A stretch of 64,000 nucleotides of DNA from Mucilaginibacter sp. MD40 (GCF_002288635.1 NZ_NRSW01000001.1:1578547-1642546), one strand, 5' to 3'. Counted from the stretch's first letter, positions 15,555 to 24,733 are shown. Numbers and translations are program-made. The notes: generated by a model not told the origin, from the sequence alone.

Positions 15555-17666
15555 ATGTCAAGAGATCTAAAATACACAAGAAATATCGGTATTGCCGCTC
15601 ACATTGATGCCGGTAAAACCACTACTACAGAGCGTATATTGTACTACGCCGGTGTTAGCCATAAAATTGGCGAGGTACATGAAGGTGCAGCTACAATGGA
15701 CTGGATGGCGCAGGAGCAGGAGCGTGGTATTACCATTACCTCTGCAGCTACCACTGTAAACTGGAAATACCGTAACCAAAACTATCACATGAACATCATT
15801 GATACACCGGGCCACGTGGATTTCACCGTAGAGGTGAACCGCTCGCTGCGTGTATTAGATGGTTTGGTGTTCTTATTCAGCGCGGTTGATGGTGTTGAGC
15901 CACAGTCAGAAACTAACTGGCGTTTGGCTAACAACTATAACGTACCACGTATTGGTTTCGTTAACAAAATGGACCGTAGCGGTGCCGATTTCCTTAATGT
16001 GGTAAAACAGGTTAAAGAAATGCTGGGCAGCGTTGCTATCCCGTTGCAGTTGCCAATTGGTGCCGAAGACCAGTTCAAAGGCGTGGTTGATCTGATCAAC
16101 TTCCGCGGTATTGTTTGGAACGAGCACGATAAAGGTATGACCTTTACCGAAGTGCCAATCCCTGATGATATGCTGGATGAAGCAACTGAGTGGAGAGAGA
16201 AATTATTAGAAGCGGTAGCTGAGTTTGATGATTCATTAATGGAGAAATTCTTTGATGATCCAACCACTATCACTGAGCGCGAAGTATTAGACGCTTTACG
16301 TCAGGCTACATTAGCAGGTAAGATCGTTCCGATGACCTGCGGTTCATCTTTCAAAAACAAAGGTGTACAAACCATGCTTGACTACGTAATGGAATTGATG
16401 CCTTCACCTTTGGATTCTAAAGGTGTTGTTGGTACCAACCCTGATAACGGCGAAGAAATATTGGTTAAACCGGATGTTAAAGAGCCATTTGCCGCTTTAG
16501 CATTTAAAATTGCTACCGACCCATTTGTAGGTCGCCTTTGCTTTATCCGCGTTTACTCTGGTAACCTGGAAGCTGGTTCATACGTGTACAATATGCGTTC
16601 TGAGTCAAAAGAGCGTATCTCCCGTATCTTCCAAATGCACGCTAACAAGCAAAACCCTATCCCTAACGTAGGTGCAGGTGATATTGCTGCGGTAGTAGGC
16701 TTTAAAGATATCAAAACCGGTGATACCCTTTGCGATGAGAAAAACAAACTGGTTCTTGAATCAATGGTATTCCCTGAGCCGGTTATCGGTTTAGCGATTG
16801 AGCCTAAAACTCAGGCCGACGTTGATAAATTGGGTATGGCTTTAGGTAAACTGGCCGAAGAGGACCCTACCTTCCGTGTACAAACTGACGAAGATACCGG
16901 CCAAACCGTAATTAGCGGTATGGGTGAGCTTCACTTAGATATCCTGATGGACCGTCTTAAACGCGAGTTTAAGGTAGAGGTTAACCAGGGTGCTCCGCAG
17001 GTTGCTTACAAAGAGGCTATCACAGGTACCGTACAACACCGCGAAACATACAAGAAACAAACTGGTGGTCGTGGTAAGTTCGCTGATATCCAGGTAATTA
17101 TTTCACCTGCTGATGATGAGAAAGAAGGCTTACAATTTGTTAACGAAATTGTGGGTGGTGCTATCCCTCGCGAGTTTATCCCATCTGTTGAAAAAGGCTT
17201 TAAAGCCGCTATGGACAATGGTGTACTGGCAGGCTTCCCGCTTACCAGCTTAAAAGTTCGTTTAATTGATGGTTCATTCCACGCGGTCGATTCAGATGCG
17301 CTTTCATTCGAGATCGCTGCACGTTCTGCTTACCGCGAAGCATTGCCAAAATGTAAACCGGTATTGCTGGAGCCGATCATGAAGATCGAGATCCTTACCC
17401 CTGAAGAAAACATGGGTGATGTAATCGGTGACATGAACCGTCGTCGTGGCCAGCTGCAAGGTATGGACACCCGTAACGGCTCACAGGTAATTAAAGCAAT
17501 GGTACCACTTTCTGAGATGTTTGGTTATGTAACCCAGTTACGTACTATCACTTCAGGTCGTGCAACTTCAACCATGGAGTTTGACCATTACGAACCAGCA
17601 CCACGTAACGTACAGGATGAAGTTGTAGCTAAATCAAAAGGCCGCAAACAAGTTGCTATAGACTAA
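15555..17666 (+). CDS. fusA: Elongation factor G
   Basis: 703 residues, full-length translocase GTPase. G1 [15 protein letters not shown], switch region [12 protein letters not shown]3 DTPGHVDF and G4 NKMD are all intact. The C-terminal domains IV-V contain [11 protein letters not shown] and [15 protein letters not shown] [15 protein letters not shown]. It moves tRNA-mRNA through the ribosome and helps recycling. Third gene of the str operon, in the standard place; tuf is not next to it. Confidence 0.99.
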   Translation: MSRDLKYTRNIGIAAHIDAGKTTTTERILYYAGVSHKIGEVHEGAATMDWMAQEQERGITITSAATTVNWKYRNQNYHMNIIDTPGHVDFTVEVNRSLRVLDGLVFLFSAVDGVEPQSETNWRLANNYNVPRIGFVNKMDRSGADFLNVVKQVKEMLGSVAIPLQLPIGAEDQFKGVVDLINFRGIVWNEHDKGMTFTEVPIPDDMLDEATEWREKLLEAVAEFDDSLMEKFFDDPTTITEREVLDALRQATLAGKIVPMTCGSSFKNKGVQTMLDYVMELMPSPLDSKGVVGTNPDNGEEILVKPDVKEPFAALAFKIATDPFVGRLCFIRVYSGNLEAGSYVYNMRSESKERISRIFQMHANKQNPIPNVGAGDIAAVVGFKDIKTGDTLCDEKNKLVLESMVFPEPVIGLAIEPKTQADVDKLGMALGKLAEEDPTFRVQTDEDTGQTVISGMGELHLDILMDRLKREFKVEVNQGAPQVAYKEAITGTVQHRETYKKQTGGRGKFADIQVIISPADDEKEGLQFVNEIVGGAIPREFIPSVEKGFKAAMDNGVLAGFPLTSLKVRLIDGSFHAVDSDALSFEIAARSAYREALPKCKPVLLEPIMKIEILTPEENMGDVIGDMNRRRGQLQGMDTRNGSQVIKAMVPLSEMFGYVTQLRTITSGRATSTMEFDHYEPAPRNVQDEVVAKSKGRKQVAID

Positions 17667-17680
17667 TTGAATTAGTGATG

Positions 17681-17717
17681 AGTTGATTGGTGATCAGAGA
17701 TGAATTGCCAATCAACT
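17681..17717. repeat. Quasi-palindromic spacer, fusA-rpsJ
   Basis: AGTTGATTGG (17681-17690) pairs perfectly with CCAATCAACT (17708-17717). The surrounding text is built of GTGAT/GATGA-like words. It lies in the 117-base gap. Confidence 0.7.
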
Positions 17718-17783
17718 TTCAAAAACAATAACCCGGGAGGTCATAATAAATAGCTCTTATCACCGCCCATAATTAAAACAAAA

Positions 17784-18089
17784 ATGAGCCAAAGAATCAG
17801 GATCAAATTAAAATCGTACGATTACAACTTGGTTGATAAATCAGCTGAGAAGATCGTTAAAACAGTAAAGCCAACAGGCGCTGTAGTTAGCGGACCACTT
17901 CCGTTACCAACCGAAAAGAAAATCTTTACTGTATTGCGTTCACCACACGTAAACAAAAAAGCACGTGAGCAATTCCAATTGTGTTCTTACAAACGTTTAT
18001 TGGATATCTACAGCTCTAACTCAAAAACTGTAGATGCTTTAATGAAGCTTGAATTGCCAAGCGGTGTTGAAGTTGAGATCAAAGTGTGA
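17784..18089 (+). CDS. rpsJ: 30S ribosomal protein uS10
   Basis: 101 residues. [20 protein letters not shown] and [27 protein letters not shown] (cited in part) are diagnostic. S10 sits in the 30S head and also serves transcription antitermination (NusE). It ends the str operon here and is followed by a terminator, so it is uncoupled from rplC, which lies 7.6 kb away. Confidence 0.99.
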   Translation: MSQRIRIKLKSYDYNLVDKSAEKIVKTVKPTGAVVSGPLPLPTEKKIFTVLRSPHVNKKAREQFQLCSYKRLLDIYSSNSKTVDALMKLELPSGVEVEIKV

Positions 18090-18138
18090 TAGTACCGGAA
18101 GATCCGAAAAGAGAATCAAGATTTTAGAATCAAGATAG

Positions 18139-18170
18139 AAGAGCCACCCAATTTGGGTGGCTCTTTGTTT
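18139..18170 (+). terminator. Terminator of the str operon
   Basis: AAGAGCCACCC (18139-18149) and GGGTGGCTCTT (18155-18165) form an 11-bp perfect stem followed by TTGTTTT. This ends the rpsL-rpsG-fusA-rpsJ transcript. Confidence 0.93.
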
Positions 18171-18197
18171 TGGTAATACTTTTAAGTAAATTTGATT

Positions 18198-18407
18198 ATG
18201 AGCACTTATATCATAACCCCAACTGCTGAACAGGAAAAGTTGATAGCCGATTTTTTAGAAGAACAGCATATTTCATTCATTAAGGACGAAGATATGGGGC
18301 AGTTACCAAAGCATGTTTTAGATGGAATAGCACAAAGCCAGGCAGAAATAGCTGCGGGAAATTTCATTACACATGAGGAGTTTAAAAAGAAAATAGGTGT
18401 AAAATAA
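18198..18407 (+). CDS. Putative antitoxin of a RelE/ParE-type module
   Basis: 69 residues from the ATG at 18198 (a TTG two codons upstream is less likely). Acidic, helical small protein (AEQEKLIADFLEEQHISFIKDE ... ILDGIAQSQ-like) ending HEEFKKKIGVK. It is recognised as antitoxin mainly by position: its stop TAA (18405-18407) is directly followed by the ATG of a toxin-like gene. The C-terminal EEFKKKI resembles the tail of many small Bacteroidota antitoxins. Confidence 0.65.
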   Translation: MSTYIITPTAEQEKLIADFLEEQHISFIKDEDMGQLPKHVLDGIAQSQAEIAAGNFITHEEFKKKIGVK

Positions 18408-18695
18408 ATGGCCTATACTTTACGATACGCTCCTACAGCATTAGAAACATTTGATCAAGTATCAAGACAGTTAAGCGAAAGATGGGGAGATGTAGTTGTA
18501 GAGAAGTTTAAGCTTAGAACGGTAAAGGTTATTGAAGCAATAAAAGAATCGCCGTTTATTTACCAATCTATAGCGTCAAACTTAAATGTGCGGAAGGCAT
18601 TTATTCACAGAAACTGCTCATTATTCTATGAGGTTGGAGAAACTACAATAGAAATATTATTCTTTTGGGACAATCGGCAAGAACCAATATTATAA
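18408..18695 (+). CDS. RelE/ParE superfamily toxin
   Basis: 95 residues, the normal size for the family. The pattern MAYTLRYAPTALETFDQVSRQL, then a W-containing helix, KESPFIYQSI, VRKAFIHRNCSLFYEV and a final IEILFFWDNRQEP is that of the RelE/ParE (plasmid stabilisation) fold. ParE-like members poison gyrase and RelE-like ones cut mRNA; the sequence alone does not settle which. Coupled to the preceding antitoxin gene with no spacing. Confidence 0.82.
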   Translation: MAYTLRYAPTALETFDQVSRQLSERWGDVVVEKFKLRTVKVIEAIKESPFIYQSIASNLNVRKAFIHRNCSLFYEVGETTIEILFFWDNRQEPIL

Positions 18696-18729
18696 AAGCC
18701 ATCAGTTAATACTGATGGCTTTTATTTTT
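18694..18729. terminator. Bidirectional terminator after the toxin gene
   Basis: AAAAGCCATCAGT (18694-18706) pairs perfectly with ACTGATGGCTTTT (18711-18723) with a TAAT loop. It serves both the toxin gene and the convergent thioredoxin-like gene. Confidence 0.92.
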
Positions 18730-18745
18730 ATCCGGGTAGAGTTAA

Positions 18746-19891
18746 CTACTTCGATCCTGTACCAAATAGCTCTGCAAGCTTTTCACCTAAATGTTCTTCC
18801 ATTAAATTTTTCGCTATTATTTTCCCGTCAGGGCCTATCAGCACGTTAGAAGGTATATTACGTACGCTATATTGCAGAGCCGCCAGGTTGTCTCCTCCCT
18901 TAAGGTCGGATACTTGTGTCCAAGGCAAATGGTCATCGGCTATGGCTTTAACCCATGCGTCTGGGTGTTTATCTAAAGAAACGCCAAGTACTGTAAAATT
19001 TTTATCTTTATACTTATTGTAGGCATTAAGTACATTAGGGTTTTCTTCGCGGCACGGCCCGCACCAGCTTGCCCAAAAATCAATTAATACGTACTTGCCT
19101 TTAAAGTCAGACAGTTTAATAGGTTTCCCTTGTGGCGTATTCTGAGTAAAGTCTGAGGCTACATCACCAATTTTATTTATTAAAGTAGCTGCCATAATTA
19201 ATTTTATTTTTCTGGCTGTTTCACTATTTTTAAGTTGTGGCGAAAGCTTATCTAAGGCGGATGCCACCCTTTTATTTAATAATGGTATACCAGCGGCCTG
19301 CCTTAATGCCACTAAACTAATGTAAGAATTGGGATGATGTTCAGCCAGTAGTATACCTGTTGCCTTTATTTCATTTTCATATTGTGTTTCTTTCGCAATT
19401 ATTTTCGGTATAGTTTTTTCATCGTTCCGCTGAGCCTCACTTAAATTATTAAATTCAGCGTCTAAGACTTTTATTTTATCTTCAATTGGCTTTTGCATTG
19501 CTTTCCATTCTAAGATAATTGCATTAATAGGCGAGCCATTGATAATTGCACTTTTAAGCGAGTCGTTACTTGTAAAGCTTAGTTTCCCAGATTCGACATA
19601 GAAATCTATTGCGTCTATCTTTTCTCCGGGCTGAGGTTTGTTTGCCAGAGGGTTGATATTACGGTAAAGGTAAGCCAGTACAGGGTGTTGAATTGTACCG
19701 GAAAAGCCAAATTTGCCATTATTTACAGTTGAAGAATCAGAGGTGAATTCCCCGGCATTATTTACGTGTATGAGATAAACTTTGTCGGCATTTTTCAGGC
19801 CTTTAACATATCCTGTAATGGTAAACTTTTGCTGGGCCATTAACGAGGCAGGTAAAAGGCCTAAGGTTAAAAGGATAAGTTTTTTTGTCAT
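18746..19891 (-). CDS. DUF4369 / TlpA-type thiol-disulfide oxidoreductase
   Basis: 381 residues. Signal peptide about 1-19 (LMAQ). The N-terminal DUF4369 domain begins FTITGYVKGLKNADKVYL and covers residues 22-120. A helical linker (about 120-240) follows, then a thioredoxin-fold domain with WASWCGPCREENP (Cys277 and Cys280) and the cis-proline region NIPSNVLIGPDGKII. This architecture is widespread in Bacteroidota and is a periplasmic thiol-disulfide reductase; its partner is unknown. Single gene on the minus strand. Confidence 0.9.
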   Translation of the reverse strand: MTKKLILLTLGLLPASLMAQQKFTITGYVKGLKNADKVYLIHVNNAGEFTSDSSTVNNGKFGFSGTIQHPVLAYLYRNINPLANKPQPGEKIDAIDFYVESGKLSFTSNDSLKSAIINGSPINAIILEWKAMQKPIEDKIKVLDAEFNNLSEAQRNDEKTIPKIIAKETQYENEIKATGILLAEHHPNSYISLVALRQAAGIPLLNKRVASALDKLSPQLKNSETARKIKLIMAATLINKIGDVASDFTQNTPQGKPIKLSDFKGKYVLIDFWASWCGPCREENPNVLNAYNKYKDKNFTVLGVSLDKHPDAWVKAIADDHLPWTQVSDLKGGDNLAALQYSVRNIPSNVLIGPDGKIIAKNLMEEHLGEKLAELFGTGSK

Positions 19892-19940
19892 TTAGGTTGG
19901 TTGTTTTGTGATGAGATAAATATAAGAATGTTTTTAACAG

Positions 19941-19971
19941 AAAAGGCTTGCCATTATTTAGCAAGCCTTTT
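19941..19971. terminator. Terminator between the VOC and DUF4369 genes
   Basis: AAAAGGCTTGC and GCAAGCCTTTT (11-bp perfect stem, 9-base loop) with T-rich flank. It follows the VOC gene on the minus strand. Confidence 0.85.
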
Positions 19972-20003
19972 CTGTTTTTATTAAAATATACGCGTAGCAT
20001 AGA

Positions 20004-20417
20004 TTAACTTATATGCTCGGGCGAACTGTTGGGGTCCATCCAAACAATCTCCCAGTGGTGGCCGTCGAGGTCCTCAAAGCTGTGCTGGTACATAAACCCA
20101 TAATCAGAAGCGGGGTTAGGTATGGTAGCGCCCGCAGCTTCAGCTTTAGCAACCATTTCGTTAACAGCTTCCCGGCTCTCTGCTGATAATGCTATGGAAC
20201 ATTCTACCGCTTTGTGCGCGTCAATTATTTCCTTGTTGGTAAAAGTTTGAAAAAAGGGCCTTGTTAAAAGCATTACAAAGATATTGTCGCTAATGATCAT
20301 GCAGGTTGCCTTTTCGTCGGTAAACTTGGGGTTAAAGCTGTAGCCCAGCTTAGTAAAGAATTCTATGGAACGGTTAAGATCATTAACCGCGAGATTTAAA
20401 AAGATTTGAGTAGACAT
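20004..20417 (-). CDS. VOC (glyoxalase/bleomycin-resistance fold) protein
   Basis: 137 residues. The opening IFLNLAVNDLNRSIEFFTKLGYSF and the terminal YQHSFEDLDGHHWEIVWMD are the two beta-alpha halves of a vicinal-oxygen-chelate protein. His and Glu in the C-terminal half (HSFEDLDGHHWE) are candidate metal ligands. The family covers lyases, dioxygenases and antibiotic-binding proteins; this subgroup is generally annotated only as glyoxalase-like. Cytosolic, single gene. Confidence 0.85.
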   Translation of the reverse strand: MSTQIFLNLAVNDLNRSIEFFTKLGYSFNPKFTDEKATCMIISDNIFVMLLTRPFFQTFTNKEIIDAHKAVECSIALSAESREAVNEMVAKAEAAGATIPNPASDYGFMYQHSFEDLDGHHWEIVWMDPNSSPEHIS

Positions 20418-20514
20418 TTTCTGAGGTTTTTATTTACCTCAAAGTTAGTGTTGCGCCCTATCACCGCTTATGTACAATCACGACAACTTAACAGGCATAA
20501 TGCGACTTGCAGGT

Positions 20515-21015
20515 TTATATCTTGCCGAAATGCGGATGTTCGCTCAAAAAACTGAGCCATACACCTTCCAGTTCATCTACCAATTGCGGCCGTATAGATA
20601 TGCCGGATGCCTGGGGTGTCCAGGTCTGCACGGCAAGATCGCCCGTTTTGAGGATGTCTAAAGAAAGTATGGGTTCTTTATCTGGATTAAGTAAGGCATC
20701 AAACTCAATGTTAATGCGATGGTGTGTGCGGCCTCTGCGTGAAGCCAGAAAGGGTTCTGATGATACATATCCCGAAGCGAAGATGCCTTTAGGTTCAATA
20801 CCTACGCGTACTACATAGGCGCGGTCACCGGGTTTAATGGACTTATGGCTGACAACACTCCAGTTATCCTCCACCTTTTCGCCAGCGATTAGGCGGGCGA
20901 TGTCCGTATCAAGATCGGCCCACTCAAACTTATGAGGGTTCCAGCCGAAGAGGTAGGAACCACCTAACCCCCTGAAGGGGGAATTATCGATTGGAGTTAA
21001 TTTTTTATCTATCAT
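20515..21015 (-). CDS. EVE-like domain protein with repeat-derived N-terminus
   Basis: 166 residues. The region from about residue 20 (YLFGWNPHKFEW, then KPGDRAYVVRVG, GIFASGYVSSEPF and a final ASGISIRPQLVDELEGVW) resembles the EVE-like domain that often precedes an HNH nuclease. Here the protein stops where the HNH part would begin. Residues 1-19 (MIDKKLTPIDNSPFRGLGG) are encoded by the inverted-repeat element at 20958-21048, which also provides the purine-rich stretch before the ATG. No ATG lies between the repeat and the domain, so the repeat-borne start is probably used. EVE-family domains bind modified bases in other proteins; function here is unknown. Confidence 0.65.
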   Translation of the reverse strand: MIDKKLTPIDNSPFRGLGGSYLFGWNPHKFEWADLDTDIARLIAGEKVEDNWSVVSHKSIKPGDRAYVVRVGIEPKGIFASGYVSSEPFLASRRGRTHHRINIEFDALLNPDKEPILSLDILKTGDLAVQTWTPQASGISIRPQLVDELEGVWLSFLSEHPHFGKI

Positions 21016-21048
21016 GATCCTGCTCCCCCTTCAGGGGGCTGGGGGGTT
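20958..21048. repeat. CCCCCTTCAGGGGG-type inverted repeat element, copy 1
   Basis: Two arms, each a hairpin (CCCCCTGAAGGGGG near 20966-20979 and CCCCCTTCAGGGGG near 21025-21038), face each other around an AT-rich centre. The left arm continues as CCACCTAA and the right as GCTGGGGGG. The 18-mer CCCCTGAAGGGG+AGCAGGA of the right arm (minus strand) recurs in copy 2 at 59.3 kb. It overlaps the stop codon of the gene at 21047 and the start of the gene ending at 20515. Confidence 0.85.
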
Positions 21049-21745
21049 ACCCCTTACCGGTCAACTCATCCAGTTTATTACGCTCTGTTTGCAACTCACG
21101 GGCGAGTTTTTTTTCTTTTTCGTTGGCTTTGGCTTTGTAGTTTTTGTATTCTTCTTCGAGCTCGTTATACAATTTAATGCGATATTTTGCTTCGCGGCTG
21201 TGGGCGCCCGAGCGGGCAATAACTACGGCGGCAATAACTCCAAAACCTATTACCAGGCCCCACATAATTAAATTATAGGTGCCTTTATTAATGGGTATGC
21301 CCAGCAGGCTCACTTCGTTCACCTTTGCCTGCGAAGCCGCCAGCGACTGATCTTTATTGTTGGATGATTTTTTAAGCGTATCAATAGTTTTAGCCTGGGC
21401 GGTTACCGTTTCCTGTGCATCCTTTAATTGTTTACGGGTAGCCTTTAGGGTATCGTTATAGTTTTTTACCAGGGCGCCTACAAGCGGCTGCTGGTAGTTA
21501 TATATTTTGGTTAGCAGATAGGCATACTGTCCATGCAAACTTTTGTCTACTGGTTTTTGTGGTTGCGGTGTTGTAGCTGCCGGAGGGGTTGCAACCGGTG
21601 TTTGCGCGGCAGGTGCCGGCCTTTTATAAGGATTTGGCTTTGCAACAGCATTGGCCTTTTTGGTGGTGTCCTGTGCATGCGCGGCAGTGCCAAGGTTAAA
21701 CATCAGGGTCAATAACAGTAATATACGCAAGTTAGAAAGCTTCAT
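21047..21745 (-). CDS. Hypothetical exported coiled-coil membrane protein
   Basis: 232 residues. Signal peptide 1-24 (TAAHAQ), then a Pro/Ala-rich linker (about 35-65). A coiled coil follows (about 95-145, KATRKQLKDAQETVTAQAKT), then a single membrane segment (about 158-178) and a second highly charged coiled coil (about 185-230, rich in E and K). This suggests a periplasmic stalk and a cytoplasmic helical tail; partners unknown. No family recognised. Its stop codon lies within the repeat element. Confidence 0.6.
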   Translation of the reverse strand: MKLSNLRILLLLTLMFNLGTAAHAQDTTKKANAVAKPNPYKRPAPAAQTPVATPPAATTPQPQKPVDKSLHGQYAYLLTKIYNYQQPLVGALVKNYNDTLKATRKQLKDAQETVTAQAKTIDTLKKSSNNKDQSLAASQAKVNEVSLLGIPINKGTYNLIMWGLVIGFGVIAAVVIARSGAHSREAKYRIKLYNELEEEYKNYKAKANEKEKKLARELQTERNKLDELTGKG

Positions 21746-21825
21746 CTTTAAGGATTTGATTTGAGGATATGATCTATTATGTTCAAACGTAAAAATTTAA
21801 TTTAAAGTTTCTGTTATCTGCTACC

Positions 21826-21850
21826 AATAAAATGCCTTTAAATAGCAGAT
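21826..21850. repeat. Inverted repeat upstream of tyrA
   Basis: ATCTGCTA (21826-21833) and TAGCAGAT (21843-21850), perfect, 9-base gap, 62 bases before the tyrA start and between divergent genes. A possible operator or leader hairpin; no regulator is adjacent. Confidence 0.4.
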
Positions 21851-21911
21851 GGTGTACAATTTAAGGTAACATAGCCGCAAAGCGCTATATTAGCCCTTTC
21901 AAATTTATGCT

Positions 21912-23171
21912 ATGCAGATAGGAATGATAGGTTTGGGCGATATGGGTAAGCTGTACGCCAAAGCTTTTGCCGCAGCCGGTTATAAGGTGGTGGGTTGCGA
22001 TATGCCCGCCAATCGCCAGAAACTGGAAGATGAACTTAACCCTTTGGGAATAACCCTGATGGATAACGGCAAGGATGTAGCACGCATAAGCGATCTTATC
22101 ATCTACTCTGTTGAGGCCGACAAACTGGAGCAGGTAGTTGCCGAATATGGCCCTGCCACTAAATACAATGCTATTGTAGCCGGCCAGACCTCTGTTAAAC
22201 ACCCGGAAATAGCTGTTTTTGAGAAACACCTGCCCGCAGATGCCCGTATCGTTACCTTTCATGCTATGCACGGTGCCGGATTTGAACCCAAAGGGCAGAA
22301 ATTGATCCTGATACCTCACCGTACCGATAAAACCGGCTATGAAGATATGCTTATCCTTTTTAACGCAGTGGGTAGCGATGTGGTGGAGATGAAAGACTAC
22401 CACGAGCACGACCAGATCGTAGCTGATACGCAGGCCGTAACGCACGTAGGTTTTGAGAGTATGGGTACGGCATGGAAGTCGGCCGGGTTTTTCCCGTGGG
22501 AGAACGCCTCTTATGTGGGTGGGATAGATAATGTAAAAATTCTGACTACCCTGCGTATATTCAGTTATAAGGCCCACGTTTACGCGGGTTTAGCCCTGCT
22601 TAACCCTTATGCTAAACAACAAGTAAGGCAGTACGCCATGTCGGAGTCCGAGTTGTTTAAGCTCATGATAAAAGAGGAGGCCACGGAATTCAGGCAGCGC
22701 CTTTACAAGGCCCGCGATTTTGTTTTCCATGAGAGCCGTAAGCCTATTATGCTGAATGATGCCGTGATGCGCGAGTTTTCATTAGCGGATAAAGAACACA
22801 AGCAAAAGCCAAACTCACACTTAAGTATATTAAGTATGGTTGATGCCTGGTACCATTTGGGTGTTAACCCTTATGATAACCTCATTTGCCAGACACCACC
22901 TTTCCGTTTACGTTTAGGTATAGCGGAATATTTGTTTAAGAACGAAGAACTGCTGGAAGAGTCGATAGAAACGGCCCTGTATGATAAAACCATCCGGGGC
23001 GACGATCTGGAATTTCATTCTGCGGTGCGGGAGTGGAGTTCTATTATTGGTTACGGCGATATGGAAGGCTACAAAAAGCACTTTAACGAAGTTCAGTCTT
23101 TCTTTACCGGCAGGCTGGAGGAGGGTAACCGCCAAAGCGCGGAACTGATTAAGCGGCTGATGCAGGCTTAA
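21912..23171 (+). CDS. tyrA: Prephenate dehydrogenase, fungal TYR1-like
   Basis: 419 residues. N-terminal Rossmann motif IGMIGLGDMGKLYAKAFAAAG (GxGxxG at about 7-12), then IIYSVEAD, VAGQTSVKHPEI and IVTFHAMHG. These are followed by DTQAVTHVGFESMGTAW and LRIFSYKAHVYAGLALLNP. The protein resembles, over its full length, the NADP-dependent prephenate dehydrogenase of yeast (TYR1) as I remember it, rather than the shorter TyrA of most bacteria. It would oxidatively decarboxylate prephenate to 4-hydroxyphenylpyruvate for tyrosine synthesis. No other aromatic-pathway gene is beside it. An antisense ORF over it is a shadow. Confidence 0.85.
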   Translation: MQIGMIGLGDMGKLYAKAFAAAGYKVVGCDMPANRQKLEDELNPLGITLMDNGKDVARISDLIIYSVEADKLEQVVAEYGPATKYNAIVAGQTSVKHPEIAVFEKHLPADARIVTFHAMHGAGFEPKGQKLILIPHRTDKTGYEDMLILFNAVGSDVVEMKDYHEHDQIVADTQAVTHVGFESMGTAWKSAGFFPWENASYVGGIDNVKILTTLRIFSYKAHVYAGLALLNPYAKQQVRQYAMSESELFKLMIKEEATEFRQRLYKARDFVFHESRKPIMLNDAVMREFSLADKEHKQKPNSHLSILSMVDAWYHLGVNPYDNLICQTPPFRLRLGIAEYLFKNEELLEESIETALYDKTIRGDDLEFHSAVREWSSIIGYGDMEGYKKHFNEVQSFFTGRLEEGNRQSAELIKRLMQA

Positions 23172-23203
23172 TATTCGGTTAGCGAGAGTAAAGATAGGAG
23201 AGC

Positions 23204-24733
23204 TTATTCGGCATCCTCAAGTGTTCCCCACTCGCTTCGCAGATCGTTTATCTTATTGGTAGTGCTGTATATCTGTTGCCGGTATTTGGTTTTGTTGTCT
23301 TCTTTAAATTCAAGATAAAGTAATCTGTATACCTGCTGTTCAAGATCGATGATCTTTGATTTGATCAGGGCTATTTTATGCTGCTTCTCCGGCAGCCTGA
23401 GCTTGCCTATATTTTTGCCTACCCGGCCCAGTGTATCTACCTTTAGCATACTTTTAGTGCTGAGCAGTTGTAAACGCTGCTGGCGATTCAGGCTGTCTGT
23501 ATAGTAAAAATCCTGGTTCAGTTCGTTGGTGAGCCGTTGGGTTTGCGCGCCAAGTTCGCTTAGTTCTTTAAGCTGGTACACAGGTGCTGCCATAATGCAA
23601 AGCGCGGTTGCCAAAATGGTAAAAGCTTTGGCCGAGATGGTTGCTGTTACGGTCTTTTGGTATTTTAAGCCGAGGTAAGCCAGCCAGCCAAAGGCATAGC
23701 CGGACAAGAGCCCTCCAAAGTGAGCGGCATGGTCAACCTGCCTGCCAATAGGGATAATGCTGTACGCCACAAAAATAGCCGTACTGATGAGTAAGGCTCT
23801 TTTAGCAATAGCTTCATAAAAATCTGTGCTCAGGAGGGCAAGCAATATCCCAAACAAGCCAAATATAGCGCCTGAGGCACCTGCCATTACACCGCTATGG
23901 TTCCATACAACCGATGTAACGCTGGCACAAATACCCGTTAGCAGGTATAAGATTAAATAGTTCCACTTACCCAGTTTGCTCTCCAGCAATGAGCCTATGT
24001 AGATAAGCACCAGCATATTACCGGCAATATGCAGCAGCGAGAAATGTAAAAAAGTACCCGTTATTAAACGCCATACCTGGCCGCTAAGTACCTGTGTGCG
24101 GTTGTTAAAACCCAGTGAAAGATAAATATCTTCCATGTTTAAGGTTTGCAGCGCATCGGCATGGCCGTTTTGTTTGGATAGCATGGCAATGGCTACCACA
24201 CGGCCAATCATAATGGCCCATGTTATAAAAAATATGGCAATGTTTAACAGTACCAGTACAGGCGTTACCGTGTAGCCGGGTGCCGGTTTAAATACCGACA
24301 AAAAGCCTTTAAGCTTTTCTTTGTAACCTAAAGGCGGGTTATCCAGCCTGATAAACTGATTATCGGGTATGCTGTCGATCAGCTCCTGTGTGCTCGTTTG
24401 CAGGTTGTCCTTTAAATGGAATTCCACGTAGCTGATTTCATTATACAGCAGTTCCAGGTTTTTTGCGTTCTTATCGTAGTCGGTAAAAAAGAATTGATAA
24501 CCCACGCACTCGCTCTTTATTAGCGCGTTGTTACCTACTATCCTAACTGATATTTCTTCGGCGTATGATTGCCATGAAAGTTTAGTGTAGCCGATAATAC
24601 CATCACGATCAAAATATCCCACACGCCAGTTAAGGTTATTAAAAGCGTGATAAAGCAGGGTCAAATAATGGTCGGGGTTGTAATCGTTAAGTGGAATAAC
24701 AGCGGTTTTACGCGGAGAAATGCCCCATGCCAT
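23204..24733 (-). CDS. Rhomboid-family intramembrane serine protease
   Basis: 509 residues. An N-terminal soluble domain of about 150 residues is followed by a membrane helix (about 163-185) and the rhomboid core. The core has a HFSLLHIAGNMLVLIYIG segment, the catalytic serine in GASGAIFG (near residue 286) and the catalytic histidine in HAAHFGGLLSGYAFG. A last membrane helix and a 120-residue coiled-coil-like tail (QLKELSELGAQTQRL onward) follow. It cleaves within or next to membrane helices of substrates. The long N- and C-terminal additions are unusual compared with minimal six-helix rhomboids and may select substrates. Single gene. Confidence 0.88.
   Translation of the reverse strand: MAWGISPRKTAVIPLNDYNPDHYLTLLYHAFNNLNWRVGYFDRDGIIGYTKLSWQSYAEEISVRIVGNNALIKSECVGYQFFFTDYDKNAKNLELLYNEISYVEFHLKDNLQTSTQELIDSIPDNQFIRLDNPPLGYKEKLKGFLSVFKPAPGYTVTPVLVLLNIAIFFITWAIMIGRVVAIAMLSKQNGHADALQTLNMEDIYLSLGFNNRTQVLSGQVWRLITGTFLHFSLLHIAGNMLVLIYIGSLLESKLGKWNYLILYLLTGICASVTSVVWNHSGVMAGASGAIFGLFGILLALLSTDFYEAIAKRALLISTAIFVAYSIIPIGRQVDHAAHFGGLLSGYAFGWLAYLGLKYQKTVTATISAKAFTILATALCIMAAPVYQLKELSELGAQTQRLTNELNQDFYYTDSLNRQQRLQLLSTKSMLKVDTLGRVGKNIGKLRLPEKQHKIALIKSKIIDLEQQVYRLLYLEFKEDNKTKYRQQIYSTTNKINDLRSEWGTLEDAE

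Noticed and set aside
21885..22577. 230-residue ORF antisense to tyrA
   Set aside because: Lies fully over a clearly conserved gene and shows no domain or signal; shadow of codon bias.
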